This document shows positions 33,422-42,349 of a DNA stretch of 64,000 nt, piece by piece. This DNA comes from RH-AL1 sp964235705 (GTDB lineage Bacteria > Pseudomonadota > Alphaproteobacteria > Rhizobiales > Beijerinckiaceae), in assembly GCA_964235705.1 (NCBI GenBank), contig CAXSDP010000005.1, positions 1 to 64,000 on the forward strand. Direction: 5' to 3'. The notes below the pieces were generated by a model, which saw nothing but the letters and a program-made list of their open reading frames with translations, had not been told where the DNA came from and did not search any database. How positions within the stretch are numbered: position 1 is the stretch's first letter; the number at the start of each line of letters is the position of its first letter. The position numbers were made by a program, and so were the translations under genes.

Positions 33422-34329
33422 GCGATCCACGAGCCGCCGGTCAAGTCGGCCTCGTCGGTCAAATCGGCTTCGTCGGCCTCGGCGCCATGGGCCTGCCGAT
33501 GGCGACGAACCTCGTCAAGGCCGGGTACGCGGTACGAGGCTTCGACCTCAACCCCGCGGCGCTCGCCAATCTGGCGTCCGCCGGGGGCGGCGTCGCGACT
33601 TCCATCGCCGAGGCGGCAGCGGGCGCGCAAACCTTGATCCTCATGGTGGTCAACGCCGATCAGGCCCGGTCCGTGCTGTTCGACGAGAACGGTGTCGGCG
33701 CGCTGCCCAGGGGTGGCGCGGCCATCCTGATGTCCACCTGTCCGCCGGCCGCCGTCGCGGCTTTGGCGGAACGCGTGGAAGCCACGGGCCGCCACCTGAT
33801 CGACGCGCCGGTCTCGGGCGGCGTCGCCGGGGCGGTCGCCGCATCCCTGACGATCATGGCGGCGGCGCCGGCCGACAGCCTCGCCGCCGTGCGCCCGATC
33901 CTCGAGGCGATGGGCGGCAAGGTCGTGCACGTCGGCACGAGGCCGGGCCAGGGCGCGGTCGTGAAGAGCGTCAACCAGCTCCTGTGCGGTGTCCACATCG
34001 CGGCGGCGGCCGAGGCGCTGGCGTTGGCCGCCAAGGTCGGGGTCGATGCCGCCACCATGCTCGACATCGTCTCAGGCTCCGCCGCCTCGAGCTGGATGCT
34101 GCGCGACCGTGGCCCGCGCATGCTCGAGTCCGACCCCGTCGTGACCAGCGCGATCGACATCTTCGTCAAGGACCTGGGCATCGTGATGGATGCCGGCCGC
34201 GACGCCAAGGCCGCCCTGCCGCTGGCCGCCCTGGCCCTCCAATCATTCCTGGCGGCATCCGGCCAGGGTCACGGCAAGGCGGACGATAGTCAGGTCATCC
34301 ACGTCTACCATCGGCTGAACGGCACCTAA
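33418..34329 (+). CDS. L-threonate dehydrogenase-like (beta-hydroxyacid dehydrogenase)
   Basis: A 303-residue NAD-dependent dehydrogenase. FVGLGAMGLPMA is the dinucleotide motif near residues 18-29. LMVVNADQARSVLF, STCPPAAV and DAPVSGGVAGA follow, and the catalytic lysine lies in GQGAVVKSVNQLL. The VVNADQ-VLF pattern is shared with LtnD (L-threonate to 2-oxo-tetronate) rather than with 3-hydroxyisobutyrate dehydrogenase. The ATG overlaps the transketolase stop, so it is part of the operon. It would link tetronate acids to the same locus and fits with the OtnI- and OtnK-like genes elsewhere in the window. Confidence 0.83.
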   Translation: MSDPRAAGQVGLVGQIGFVGLGAMGLPMATNLVKAGYAVRGFDLNPAALANLASAGGGVATSIAEAAAGAQTLILMVVNADQARSVLFDENGVGALPRGGAAILMSTCPPAAVAALAERVEATGRHLIDAPVSGGVAGAVAASLTIMAAAPADSLAAVRPILEAMGGKVVHVGTRPGQGAVVKSVNQLLCGVHIAAAAEALALAAKVGVDAATMLDIVSGSAASSWMLRDRGPRMLESDPVVTSAIDIFVKDLGIVMDAGRDAKAALPLAALALQSFLAASGQGHGKADDSQVIHVYHRLNGT

Positions 34330-34380
34330 CGGCGACCGGCCGGCTGGTATAAAGAGAACCAGAACGCGACGGAGGACACC

Positions 34381-35424
34381 ATGACCGAGACCACCCAGGG
34401 CGCGCGTCCGCCCACCCGGCCGTGGAACCGACGGACGTTGCTCGCGTCCGCAGCGGCCGTGCCCCTGGTCGCGATCATCCCGCGCCGGGGCGACGCCGCC
34501 GAGTTCAGCTACAAGTTCGCCACGGGGCAGGACCCGAGCCATCCCGTCAACGTCCGCGCCGGCGAGGCCCTGGCCCGCATCCGGGAAGCGTCCAACGGCC
34601 GCCTCGACATGAAGCTGTTCCCCGCCAACCAGCTCGGTTCCGACACGGACCTGCTGAGCCAGGTGCGCAACGGCGGCGTCGAGTTCTTCAATCTCGCGAC
34701 ATCCATCCTCAACACGCTCGTTCCGGCCGCCGGCATCCTGAGCATCGGCTTCGCCTTCGCCGACGACAACGCGGTGTTGAAGGCTGTCGACGGTCCGCTC
34801 GGCAAATACGTCGCCGAGCAGATCGCCAAGGCCGGACTCGTCTCGGTCACGCCGTTGTGGAGCAACGGCTTCCGCCAGGTCACGTCCTCGACCCGCGACA
34901 TCGTCGCGCCGGGCGATCTCAGGGGTTTCAAGATCCGCGTGCCGCCGGCACCCATCCTGACCTCGCTGTTCCAGGCGGCCGGCGCCTCGCCCACGCCCAT
35001 CAACTTCAATGAGCTGTATTCCGCCCTGCAGACCAAAGTGGTGGAAGGGCAGGAGAACCCACTGCCCATCATCGCGACGACCAAACTCTACGAGGTGCAG
35101 AAGTCGCTGAGCCTGACCAGCCATGTTTGGGACGGCTATCAAATTCTCGGTAATCGCCGCGCCTGGGTCAAGCTGCCCCAAGATCTCAGGGACATTGTCG
35201 GTCGCGAGCTCGCCGCCTCCGGCCAGCAGGAGCGGGCCGACGTCATCAGGTTGAGCGCGAGCCTCAAGCAGGATCTCGCGACCAAGGGCATGGCCATCCA
35301 CGACGTCGACCGTGCCAAGTTCCGCGATGTGCTGAAAGGCACCGGTTACTACAAGGATTGGAAGGCGAAGTTCGGAGACGAGGCCTGGAGCGTGCTCGAA
35401 GCCACCACGGGCTCGCTCACGTGA
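34381..35424 (+). CDS. TRAP transporter substrate-binding protein DctP
   Basis: A 347-residue binding protein. The Tat-like signal RPWNRRTLLASAAAVPLV (residues 14-31) and a GDAA cleavage region precede mature FSYKFATGQDPSHPVN. The family helix NELYSALQTKVVEGQEN, ligand loop GFKIRVPPAPIL and C-terminal DWKAKFGDEAWSVLEA are clear. A GGAGG ribosome site precedes the ATG. It is coupled to the DctQM gene by a GTGA overlap. It should capture the substrate of this operon, probably a C4 polyol, ketose or acid. Confidence 0.93.
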   Translation: MTETTQGARPPTRPWNRRTLLASAAAVPLVAIIPRRGDAAEFSYKFATGQDPSHPVNVRAGEALARIREASNGRLDMKLFPANQLGSDTDLLSQVRNGGVEFFNLATSILNTLVPAAGILSIGFAFADDNAVLKAVDGPLGKYVAEQIAKAGLVSVTPLWSNGFRQVTSSTRDIVAPGDLRGFKIRVPPAPILTSLFQAAGASPTPINFNELYSALQTKVVEGQENPLPIIATTKLYEVQKSLSLTSHVWDGYQILGNRRAWVKLPQDLRDIVGRELAASGQQERADVIRLSASLKQDLATKGMAIHDVDRAKFRDVLKGTGYYKDWKAKFGDEAWSVLEATTGSLT

Positions 35425-37274
35425 GCCAAACCGCAACATTCACGGCGGCGCCGAGCGAGGGCGGCCTCGTCGTCATGGTCGAGCGCGCGCTCGGCTGGGC
35501 CACGGAAATCGTGGCCGCGATCCTGGTGGTCGCCGAAACAATCATCCTGCTGATGGGCGTCGTGTCGCGCTTCGTGTTCGATCGCCCGCTCGTTTGGAGC
35601 GACGAGATCGCGTCGCTGTTGTTCCTGTGGCTGGCGATGATCGGGGCCGCCATCGCGCTGCGGCGCGGGGCGCACATGCGCCTGTCGACCGTGACGGCGC
35701 TGATGTCGGCCGGCTGGCGGCGGCGGGTGGAAACGCTGGCGATCGGCGTTCCCGTGGTCTTCCTCGGGCTGCTGATCAGCCCGACGTTGGATTACATCGG
35801 GGATCAGGCCTTCATCGAAACGCCGGCGCTCAGTTGGCCCGGCAGCATCCGGGCCTCCGCCATGCTCGCCGGCATCGGCCTCATGTTGGTCTTCGCGCTG
35901 CTGCGGTTGGCGCGGCAGGGATGGCGGGACGTGCTTGTCGTGATCCTGGCCCTTGGTGCGCTCGCCTTGGCGCTCACCTTCGCGTCGAATGCGCTCGCCG
36001 CCATCGGCAATTGGAATCTGCTGTTCTTCTTCGTGTTGCTGGTGGGAGCCGGCGTGCTGCTGGGCGTGCCCATCGCCTTCGCGTTCGGGCTCTGCACCGT
36101 GGCCTACCTGCTGACCGTCACGTCGACGCCGCTCCCCGTCATCGTGGGCCGGCTCGACGAGGGGATGAGCTCGCTCATCCTGCTCGCGGTTCCCTTGTTC
36201 GTGCTGCTGGGGCAACTCGTCGACGCGACGGGGATGGCGCGCGTCATGGTCGCTTTCCTGGCGGCGCTGATGGGGCACGTGCGCGGTGGTCTCTCCTACG
36301 TGCTGCTCGGCGCCATGCTGCTGGTGTCGGGCATCTCGGGGTCCAAGGCCGCGGACATGGCGGCGGTGGCGCCCGTCCTCTTCCCCGAGATGAAGCGCCG
36401 CGACATGAACGAGGGCGAGATGGTGTCGCTGCTGGCGGCCTCCGGCGCCATGGCGGAAACGATCCCCCCGTCGCTGGTGCTGATCGCCATCGCGTCCGTC
36501 ACGGGTGTCTCGATCTCGGCCCTGTTCACGGGCGGCCTCCTGCCCGGCGTCGTGCTGGCGATCGCATTGGCGATCCTCGCCCGTCAGCGGACCGGTGGCT
36601 TGCCGATCGCCCGCGCGCCCCTGGCCACCGTAGGCAAGACATTCGTGATCGGCTTGCCGGCGCTCGTCCTGCCGGTGTTGATCCGCGTGGCGGTGGTGAA
36701 GGGCGTCGCGACGGCGACGGAGGTTTCGACCATCGGCATCGCCTACTGCGTCATCGTGGGAATCCCGATGTACCGCCGTTTCGACTGGCGCCGCCTCTAC
36801 CCCATGCTGATCGAGACCGCGACCCTGTCGGGCGCCATCCTCTTCATCATCGGGGCGGCCACCGGCATGGCGTGGGCGCTGACGCAATCGGGCTTCTCGC
36901 ACGCGCTGGCGCTGGCCATGGCGAGGGTGCCGGGCGGCCAGTGGGGTTTCCTGGCCATCTCGATCCTGACCTTCATCGTCCTCGGCAGCGTGCTGGAAGG
37001 CATCCCCGCGATGGTGCTGTTCGGGCCGCTCCTGTTTCCGATCGCCAGGCAGCTCGGCGTCAACGAGGTGCACTACGCGATCGTCATCATCCTGGCGATG
37101 GGCATCGGCCTGTTCGCGCCGCCGTTCGGCCTCGGCTACTACACGGCCTGCACGATCGGCAAGGTGCATCCGGACCTCGCGCTGCGGCGAATCTGGCCCT
37201 ACCTCGGCGTGCTCACGCTGACGCTCCTGCTGTTGGCGGCGGTGCCGTGGTTCTCCACCGGGTTCCTCCCGTGA
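35421..37274 (+). CDS. TRAP transporter fused small and large membrane subunits (DctQM)
   Basis: A 617-residue membrane protein starting at a GTG inside the DctP stop. The N-terminal approximately 165 residues are a four-helix DctQ module (FDRPLVWSDEIASLLFLWL, then RRGAHMRL). The rest is a DctM module of about 12 segments with GVPIAFAFGL, GSKAADMAAVAPVLFPEM and a C-terminal PPFGLGYYTAC motif. Fused QM proteins are a known TRAP variant. Together with the preceding DctP it makes a complete sodium-dependent TRAP importer. Confidence 0.94.
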   Translation: MSQTATFTAAPSEGGLVVMVERALGWATEIVAAILVVAETIILLMGVVSRFVFDRPLVWSDEIASLLFLWLAMIGAAIALRRGAHMRLSTVTALMSAGWRRRVETLAIGVPVVFLGLLISPTLDYIGDQAFIETPALSWPGSIRASAMLAGIGLMLVFALLRLARQGWRDVLVVILALGALALALTFASNALAAIGNWNLLFFFVLLVGAGVLLGVPIAFAFGLCTVAYLLTVTSTPLPVIVGRLDEGMSSLILLAVPLFVLLGQLVDATGMARVMVAFLAALMGHVRGGLSYVLLGAMLLVSGISGSKAADMAAVAPVLFPEMKRRDMNEGEMVSLLAASGAMAETIPPSLVLIAIASVTGVSISALFTGGLLPGVVLAIALAILARQRTGGLPIARAPLATVGKTFVIGLPALVLPVLIRVAVVKGVATATEVSTIGIAYCVIVGIPMYRRFDWRRLYPMLIETATLSGAILFIIGAATGMAWALTQSGFSHALALAMARVPGGQWGFLAISILTFIVLGSVLEGIPAMVLFGPLLFPIARQLGVNEVHYAIVIILAMGIGLFAPPFGLGYYTACTIGKVHPDLALRRIWPYLGVLTLTLLLLAAVPWFSTGFLP

Positions 37275-37308
37275 TCCCGGGGTTCGCGTCGGACAAGGGT
37301 CATGAACC

Positions 37309-38319
37309 ATGAACCGGGTGATCGACGATCCTGACGAGGTCGCCGGCGACTTCCTGCGCGGCGTCCTGCTCGCGAGGCCGGACCTGTTGGAAGCGACCGA
37401 GCACCCGCGCGTGCTGCGCCGCGCCGACCTCGACTCAGCCGGCGAACGGGTCGGCATCGTCACCGGCGGCGGGTCCGGCCACGAGCCGGCCTTCCTCGGT
37501 TACGTCGGTCCCGGTCTCGTCGACGCGGTCGCCGTCGGCGAGATCTTCGCCTCACCGACCGCCAAGAGCTTCCACGCGGCGTTCCGGGCCGCCGATCGCG
37601 GATGCGGCGTCGCTTGCCTCTACGGCAACTACGCCGGCGACAACATGAACGTGAAGATGGCGATCAAGCTCGCCGCCAAGGACGGCATCGCCGTCAGGAC
37701 CGTGGTGGCGAACGACGATGTCGCCTCCGCCAGTCAGGACCAGCGCGAGAACCGACGCGGCGTGGCCGGCGAGATCCTGATGTGGAAGGTTGGCGGCGCG
37801 CGTGCCGCCGAGGGTGGAACGCTGGATGAGGTGATCGCGGCGGCGCAACACGCGCTCGACAACACCCGCAGCATCGGCATCGGCCTCTCCGCCTGCACGA
37901 TCCCCGCCGCCGGCAAGCCCAACTTCACGATCCCCGACGGCGAGATGGAAGTCGGCATCGGCCATCACGGGGAACCCGGCATCGCCGTCATGCCGACCGC
38001 GCGGGCGGCGGAAATGGCGGCGCTGATGGTCGAGCGCGTCGTGGCCGACCTGCCCTTCGCCGCCGGTGACGAGGTCATGGTGCTGGTGTCTGGTCTGGGC
38101 GCGACGCCGCTGATGGAGCTTTACCTGTTCTACGGCCACGTCGACGCGCTGCTGCGGGCGAAGGGCATCGTCCCGCGTCGCCGGCTGGTCGGCGACTATT
38201 TCACGTCGCTGGAGATGATGGGCGTGTCGTTGACTCTGATGCGGCTCGATCCGGAGTTGGAGCGGCTGATGGCGGCGCCCGCCCAGTCCATCGGCCTATC
38301 GCTGCGGGAGGGCTGGTGA
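37309..38319 (+). CDS. Dihydroxyacetone kinase-like subunit DhaK (probable erythrulose kinase)
   Basis: A 336-residue DhaK. The substrate-binding histidine is His220 in GIGHHGEPG, and His58 in GGGSGHEP and Asp111 in GNYAGDNMN are the partner residues. Length and order are as in DhaK. With DhaL it would phosphorylate a short ketose with ATP, since no DhaM is present. In the threitol/erythritol pathways of mycobacteria, DhaK-type proteins are erythrulose kinases (LerK, DerK). The downstream TIM-barrel and RpiB isomerases favour that reading over plain dihydroxyacetone kinase. It overlaps DhaL by one base (TGATG). Confidence 0.93.
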   Translation: MNRVIDDPDEVAGDFLRGVLLARPDLLEATEHPRVLRRADLDSAGERVGIVTGGGSGHEPAFLGYVGPGLVDAVAVGEIFASPTAKSFHAAFRAADRGCGVACLYGNYAGDNMNVKMAIKLAAKDGIAVRTVVANDDVASASQDQRENRRGVAGEILMWKVGGARAAEGGTLDEVIAAAQHALDNTRSIGIGLSACTIPAAGKPNFTIPDGEMEVGIGHHGEPGIAVMPTARAAEMAALMVERVVADLPFAAGDEVMVLVSGLGATPLMELYLFYGHVDALLRAKGIVPRRRLVGDYFTSLEMMGVSLTLMRLDPELERLMAAPAQSIGLSLREGW

Positions 38320-38984
38320 TGGCACTTGACACCGTGAACCTGCGGGCGGCTGGCCCCATCGTGCTCGACATGGTGGCGGCGATCGGGCGCGAGAAGGACC
38401 AGCTCAGCGCCATCGACGGTGCGACCGGAGATGGCGACCACGGCGTCAACATGGGCAAGGGTTTCCGTCTCGCCGGCGACAAGCTGCGGGCGAAGGACGC
38501 CTACGACCTCGGCGAAGGCATGGCGGTGCTCGGCGACACCCTGCTGGGCGACATCGGGGGGTCGATGGGTCCGCTCTACGGGACGTTCTTCACCGATATG
38601 GCGGAAACGTTGCGGGGTGCCGACACCATGGACGCCGCGCTCTGCTCGACCATGCTCCACGCCGGTCTCGACGCCGTCTGCGGCCTGGGCGAGGCGAAAC
38701 CCGGCGACAAGACCCTGGTCGACGTCCTCTCGCCGGCCACGGGGGCTTACGACGCCGCCGCCGCGCGCGGCGAGGACTTCGCCGCCTGCCTGCGCGCCAT
38801 GAAGACCGCCGCCGCGCAAGGCTGCGAGGCGACGCGCTCCATGGTGGCGCGGTTGGGACGCGCGGCGCGATTGGGCGAGCGCTCGCGTGGCTTCCTCGAC
38901 GCGGGCGCCGCGTCCTGCTCGCTCCTGCTGGGCGTCCTCGCGGACGGTCTGCTGGAGCGACTGGGATCGGGAGGCGACGCGTGA
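38319..38984 (+). CDS. Dihydroxyacetone kinase-like subunit DhaL (ADP-binding)
   Basis: A 221-residue DhaL, the helical nucleotide-binding partner of DhaK. The Mg-nucleotide motif DGATGDGDHGVNMGKG lies near residue 33. The GGSMGPLYGTFF segment and the C-terminal DAGAASCSLLL helix agree with the family. The ATG at 38319, with GGGAGG eight bases upstream, is favoured over the GTG three bases earlier. It is coupled to the TIM-barrel gene by a GTGA overlap. Confidence 0.93.
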   Translation: MALDTVNLRAAGPIVLDMVAAIGREKDQLSAIDGATGDGDHGVNMGKGFRLAGDKLRAKDAYDLGEGMAVLGDTLLGDIGGSMGPLYGTFFTDMAETLRGADTMDAALCSTMLHAGLDAVCGLGEAKPGDKTLVDVLSPATGAYDAAAARGEDFAACLRAMKTAAAQGCEATRSMVARLGRAARLGERSRGFLDAGAASCSLLLGVLADGLLERLGSGGDA

Positions 38985-39823
38985 GGGCGGTCTCGATCTC
39001 CGCCGCTCCCTATGACGGATACGAGTTCCCCGTCGTGCTCGACAGCATGGCGCGTTGTGGGGTGCGCCACGTCGAGCCCGCCTTCATCGTCGGCTACACC
39101 GAACCGTTCGACGAGGGCACGTTCGCGCCGGCGAACGCCCGCCGGTATCGCGCCTGGCTCGATGGGAGCGGGCTGCGTTGCCACGCCTTCTCCTCCCACA
39201 TCGATCTCGGGCGGACGGACGCCGTGGACGTGTTCAAGGGTCGGATGGACTTCGCCGCCGCGCTCGGGACCGTGGTGATCAACACCAACGCCGCCGTGCG
39301 CACCAGCCGTGCCCGCTTCCTCGACAACATCGGACCGCTCGCGGAGCACGCCGCGTCGCTCGGCTTGACCATCGGGTTGGAGAACCCAGGCAACGGCGAG
39401 GACAACCTGATGAACGACGCCGCCGAAGGGTTGGCCCTGATCGACGCGCTCAACCTGCCATCGGTGCGCTTGAACTACGATCCCGGCAATACCGCCTCCC
39501 ACCGTCCCGACCGGATCGACGCCGCCGCCGACGCGGTCGCGGCCCTGCCGGGTTGCGCGCATTTCCACCTGAAGGACGTGCGGGCCGACGAGTCCGGCTG
39601 GCGCTTCACCGTCCCTGGCGGGGGCGACATCGATTACGCCACCATCATGGACGCGCTGGCGGCGCATCCCCATCTCCCCTACGCCGTCGAACTCCCGCTC
39701 CGCATGCGGCGGGGTCCCGACGCGCAGCCGATCCGACGGCCGGAACCGGTGCCCTTGGCGGAGATCGAGGTGGCCGTCCGCGACTGCCTCGCCTACGTCC
39801 GACGCTGGGATCCGGCGGCCTGA
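38981..39823 (+). CDS. Xylose-isomerase-like TIM-barrel protein (LerI-like)
   Basis: A 280-residue sugar isomerase/epimerase-like TIM barrel starting at a GTG overlapping the DhaL stop. Candidate metal ligands occur in the family order: Glu in IGLENPGNGED, Asp in LNYDPGNTAS, His in CAHFHLKDV and Glu in YAVELPL. In erythritol/threitol catabolism an enzyme of this fold (LerI, or EryH) converts L-erythrulose 1-phosphate to D-erythrulose 4-phosphate. The DhaK-DhaL-TIM-RpiB order is exactly that. It is 47 bases from the RpiB-type gene. Confidence 0.83.
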   Translation: MRAVSISAAPYDGYEFPVVLDSMARCGVRHVEPAFIVGYTEPFDEGTFAPANARRYRAWLDGSGLRCHAFSSHIDLGRTDAVDVFKGRMDFAAALGTVVINTNAAVRTSRARFLDNIGPLAEHAASLGLTIGLENPGNGEDNLMNDAAEGLALIDALNLPSVRLNYDPGNTASHRPDRIDAAADAVAALPGCAHFHLKDVRADESGWRFTVPGGGDIDYATIMDALAAHPHLPYAVELPLRMRRGPDAQPIRRPEPVPLAEIEVAVRDCLAYVRRWDPAA

Positions 39824-39870
39824 GCGCGCCGGTCGAGCCGGGCGCGATCGTCCCTCCGAAAGGGGTTTCC

Positions 39871-40395
39871 ATGCAAATCGTTATCGGTTCCGACAGCGCC
39901 GGCAAGCCGCTCTGCGACGTCATCGCCAAACACCTCCACGCCAAGGGCCTCGAGGTGGTCGACATGTCGCCGCCGGACGGCAGCGCGCCCGAGTTCTACG
40001 CTCGAACCGCCGAGCGCGTGGGCCTCGCGGTGATGTCGGGGGACTTCGCGCGAGGCATCCTGTTCTGCGGCACGGGGATCGGCGTATGCATCGCCGCCAA
40101 CAAGGTTCCCGGTATCCGCGCCGCCCTCACCCACGACACCTACTCGGCTGACCGGGCGGCGCAGAGCAACAACGCCCAGATCATCACGATGGGCGCGCGC
40201 GTCGTTGGGCCGGAACTCGCCAAGACGGTGGTGGACACTTGGCTCGCCGCCGCCTTCGACGAGAACGGCCGCTCCGCCGGCAACGTGGCGGCCCTCGACG
40301 AGCTCGATGCGAAGTATACAGCCGGGCCTGCCACCGACCGCGCGGGACGTGACCCGGCCATCCAACCGTCGCACCATCCCGTTGAGAAGGTCTAG
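39871..40395 (+). CDS. RpiB/LacAB-family sugar-phosphate isomerase (EryI/DerI-like)
   Basis: A 174-residue isomerase. GSDSAGKPLCDVIAKHL begins the Rossmann-like fold, and the catalytic thiol lies in LFCGTGIGVCIAANK. The histidine of LTHDTYSADRAAQSNN and the C-terminal GPELAKTVVDTWLAA helix are as in RpiB. About 30 residues (from DELDAKYTAG) extend past the usual 145-150-residue end. In tetritol pathways RpiB relatives convert D-erythrulose 4-phosphate to D-erythrose 4-phosphate. As last gene of the operon it supplies the transketolase of the same operon. Confidence 0.9.
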   Translation: MQIVIGSDSAGKPLCDVIAKHLHAKGLEVVDMSPPDGSAPEFYARTAERVGLAVMSGDFARGILFCGTGIGVCIAANKVPGIRAALTHDTYSADRAAQSNNAQIITMGARVVGPELAKTVVDTWLAAAFDENGRSAGNVAALDELDAKYTAGPATDRAGRDPAIQPSHHPVEKV

Positions 40396-40416
40396 GCGCC
40401 CGACAGGCGTTCTCAA
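40382..40416. terminator. Nested inverted repeat between convergent RpiB and PdxA genes
   Basis: TTGAGAA (40382-40388) pairs with TTCTCAA (40410-40416). Inside is CGCC-N5-GGCG (40397-40409). It covers the RpiB stop and precedes the stop of the opposing gene. It could be a two-way terminator; the left arm has an unpaired bulge. Confidence 0.4.
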
Positions 40417-40421
40417 ACCTC

Positions 40422-41408
40422 CTACGGCGGCGCCGACGCGCGACGCCGCATGCGGGCCACCGCCATCTCGGCCGCCAGCAGGATCGCCGCGCGGGTGGCG
40501 CCGGGATCGGCGACGCCGTGGCCGGCGATCTCGTAGGCGGTGCCGTGGGCGGGGGTGCAGATCGGAAACGGGAAGCCGCCGAGGAAGGTGACGCCTCGCT
40601 CGAAGCCCATCAGCTTCATCGCGATCTGCCCCTGGTCGTGGTACATCGTCAGCACGGCGTCGAAGGCGCCGTTCCTCGCGCGCAGGAACACCGTGTCGGA
40701 GGGGTACGGTCCCTCCACTCGGATCTGTTCCCCTCGCGCCCGCGCGATCGCCGGCGCGATGACGTCGATCTCCTCCCGCCCGAAGTTGCCGCCGTCGCCG
40801 GCGTGCGGGTTCAGCGCCGCCACCGCGATGCGGGGCGCGACGAAACCGGCCTCGCGCAGCGACGAGTCGGTCAGCCGGATGCCGGTCAGCACGGCATCGG
40901 TCGTGATCAGCGCCGCGACGTCGGCCAGCGCGACGTGGGACGTCACCCTGGCATTCCACAGCTTGCCCAGCACGTTGAACTCGCTCGCCGGACCGGGCTG
41001 GGCGAGCACGGCGGCCGTGAAGACGATGTCGTCACCGTAGTCTGGATCGGCGAGCCGCATCGCGCCCTTGTTGAAGGGCGTGTAGCACACCGCGTCGATC
41101 CGGTCGGCGAGGGCGAGGGCGAGCGCGGCCCGGTAATTGGCGAGCGCGAACGCGCCGCTTTCCCGCGAGGCCACGCCCGACGCGGCGGCGGCCGGATCGC
41201 CGTGAAGGCCGTCGACGAGCACGGGGCGCCCACGTGGTACGGTGAAGGACGAGGTCACCTCGACGTCGGGCTCGACGCCGGCGACCGCCGCGCCCGCCGC
41301 TAACACGCGCGCGTCACCAAGCACGACGAGGTCGGCCGCCGCCCGGACGTCGGGGTCGGCGAGGACGCGCGCCGTCAGCTCGGGGCTGATCCCGGCCGGG
41401 TCGCCCAT
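40422..41408 (-). CDS. PdxA2-like 4-phospho-threonate/erythronate dehydrogenase, start uncertain
   Basis: A PdxA-family NAD-dependent oxidative decarboxylase. MGDPAGISPELTAR is the first recognisable motif. Metal-binding histidines are in VTSHVALAD, ALNPHAGDGGNFG and TMYHDQGQ. HGTAYEIAGHGVADP lies near the C-terminus. The PdxA2 group acts on 4-phospho-D-threonate or D-erythronate to give dihydroxyacetone phosphate, which suits this locus better than vitamin B6 synthesis. The ATG at 41408 lies inside the first conserved strand. The frame stays open upstream and its residues (PRPLLALA) complete that strand, but no ATG, GTG or TTG occurs before the stop codon. A CTG at 41456 with AGGAG eight bases upstream would give a normal 344-residue enzyme. 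Confidence 0.87.
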   Translation of the reverse strand: MGDPAGISPELTARVLADPDVRAAADLVVLGDARVLAAGAAVAGVEPDVEVTSSFTVPRGRPVLVDGLHGDPAAAASGVASRESGAFALANYRAALALALADRIDAVCYTPFNKGAMRLADPDYGDDIVFTAAVLAQPGPASEFNVLGKLWNARVTSHVALADVAALITTDAVLTGIRLTDSSLREAGFVAPRIAVAALNPHAGDGGNFGREEIDVIAPAIARARGEQIRVEGPYPSDTVFLRARNGAFDAVLTMYHDQGQIAMKLMGFERGVTFLGGFPFPICTPAHGTAYEIAGHGVADPGATRAAILLAAEMAVARMRRRASAPP

Positions 41409-41683
41409 CGCGAGCGCGAGGAGGGGCCGGGGCGATGCTGAAAGCTTCTGAACCAGGACGGGATCTCCTAAAAGCCTGGCCCCCTTGACGACGTTCAGGA
41501 ACCGCCACCAAGTGCGCGGCGGATCAGGAGGGGATTCAAAGGCGCATCTGGGTTGCTAGATCCAAGTCCTTTTTGACATTTTAGGTCTGTCCCGGCCTCG
41601 TGCGTGATGTTCCTCGACGGACATCGCCCAGGCTATTACCCGAGCAGGCTACGGGCAACATGAGACCCAGTTGAGCGCGGGAC

Positions 41684-42349
41684 TCAGCTGGTTGGACGCC
41701 GAGAAGCCCGCAGGCGGTTGTTCGTTCGCTCCGCGCGACGCGTGATGGACGGCCAATCCTTGGCGGACATCTCCGTGGATGGTGTCAACCACGATCCTCC
41801 GACGGCGACGACGCTTTCGATCTCCAGCCAATCGGCGACATTGTCCTCACCGACGCCTCCGGTTGGACAGAACCGGGCGCCGGGGAAGGGAGCCGTCAGC
41901 GCACGCAGGCCGTTCTCCCCGCCCATGGAGGTCGCCGGGAAGAACTTGAACGTCGTGAACCCCCGCGCGCTGGCCTCCATCAGATCCGACGCGGTGGCCA
42001 CCCCCGGCAGGAACGGGATGGGCGCGGCCTTCGCCGCATCCAGGAGATCCCGGGTCGCGCCGGGGCTCAGGGCGAAACGGGCGCCGACATCGACGGCTCG
42101 CGTCAGGTCGTCGGGCGTGAGGACGGTACCGATGCCGACCACGGCCTCCGGCACGGCACGGATGATCGCCTCGGCCGCGGCCAAGCCGACGTTCGTTCGC
42201 AAGGTGATCTCGAGGAGCCGCACGCCACCGGCGACCAGCGCTCGCGCGAGCGGGACGGCGTCCGCGACATCGTGGATCGTGATCACCGGGATCACGGGAC
42301 CCAAGGCGAGCAGTACCGCCAGTTGCTCTTGCCGGTCTCGAACGGTCAA
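41684..42349 (-). CDS. KDPG/KDPGal-type 2-dehydro-3-deoxy-phospho-aldonate aldolase
   Basis: A 221-residue class I aldolase of the Eda/DgoA fold, cleaving 2-keto-3-deoxy-6-phospho-aldonate to pyruvate and glyceraldehyde 3-phosphate. PVIPVITI opens the barrel, the catalytic Glu is in LEITLRT and the Schiff-base lysine in FTTFKFFPA; CPTGGV binds phosphate. The TTG at 42349 overlaps the kinase stop by four bases and has GGAGG at good spacing. A GTG at 42367 would add six residues, mostly glycine. It is coupled to the KDG-type kinase, giving the last two steps of a sugar-acid route. Confidence 0.9.
   Translation of the reverse strand: MTVRDRQEQLAVLLALGPVIPVITIHDVADAVPLARALVAGGVRLLEITLRTNVGLAAAEAIIRAVPEAVVGIGTVLTPDDLTRAVDVGARFALSPGATRDLLDAAKAAPIPFLPGVATASDLMEASARGFTTFKFFPATSMGGENGLRALTAPFPGARFCPTGGVGEDNVADWLEIESVVAVGGSWLTPSTEMSAKDWPSITRRAERTNNRLRASRRPTS

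Noticed and set aside
35349..37463. A 704-codon minus-strand open frame
   Set aside because: Opposite the DctQM gene; Arg/His/Gln-rich with no fold, a product of GC-rich codon positions.
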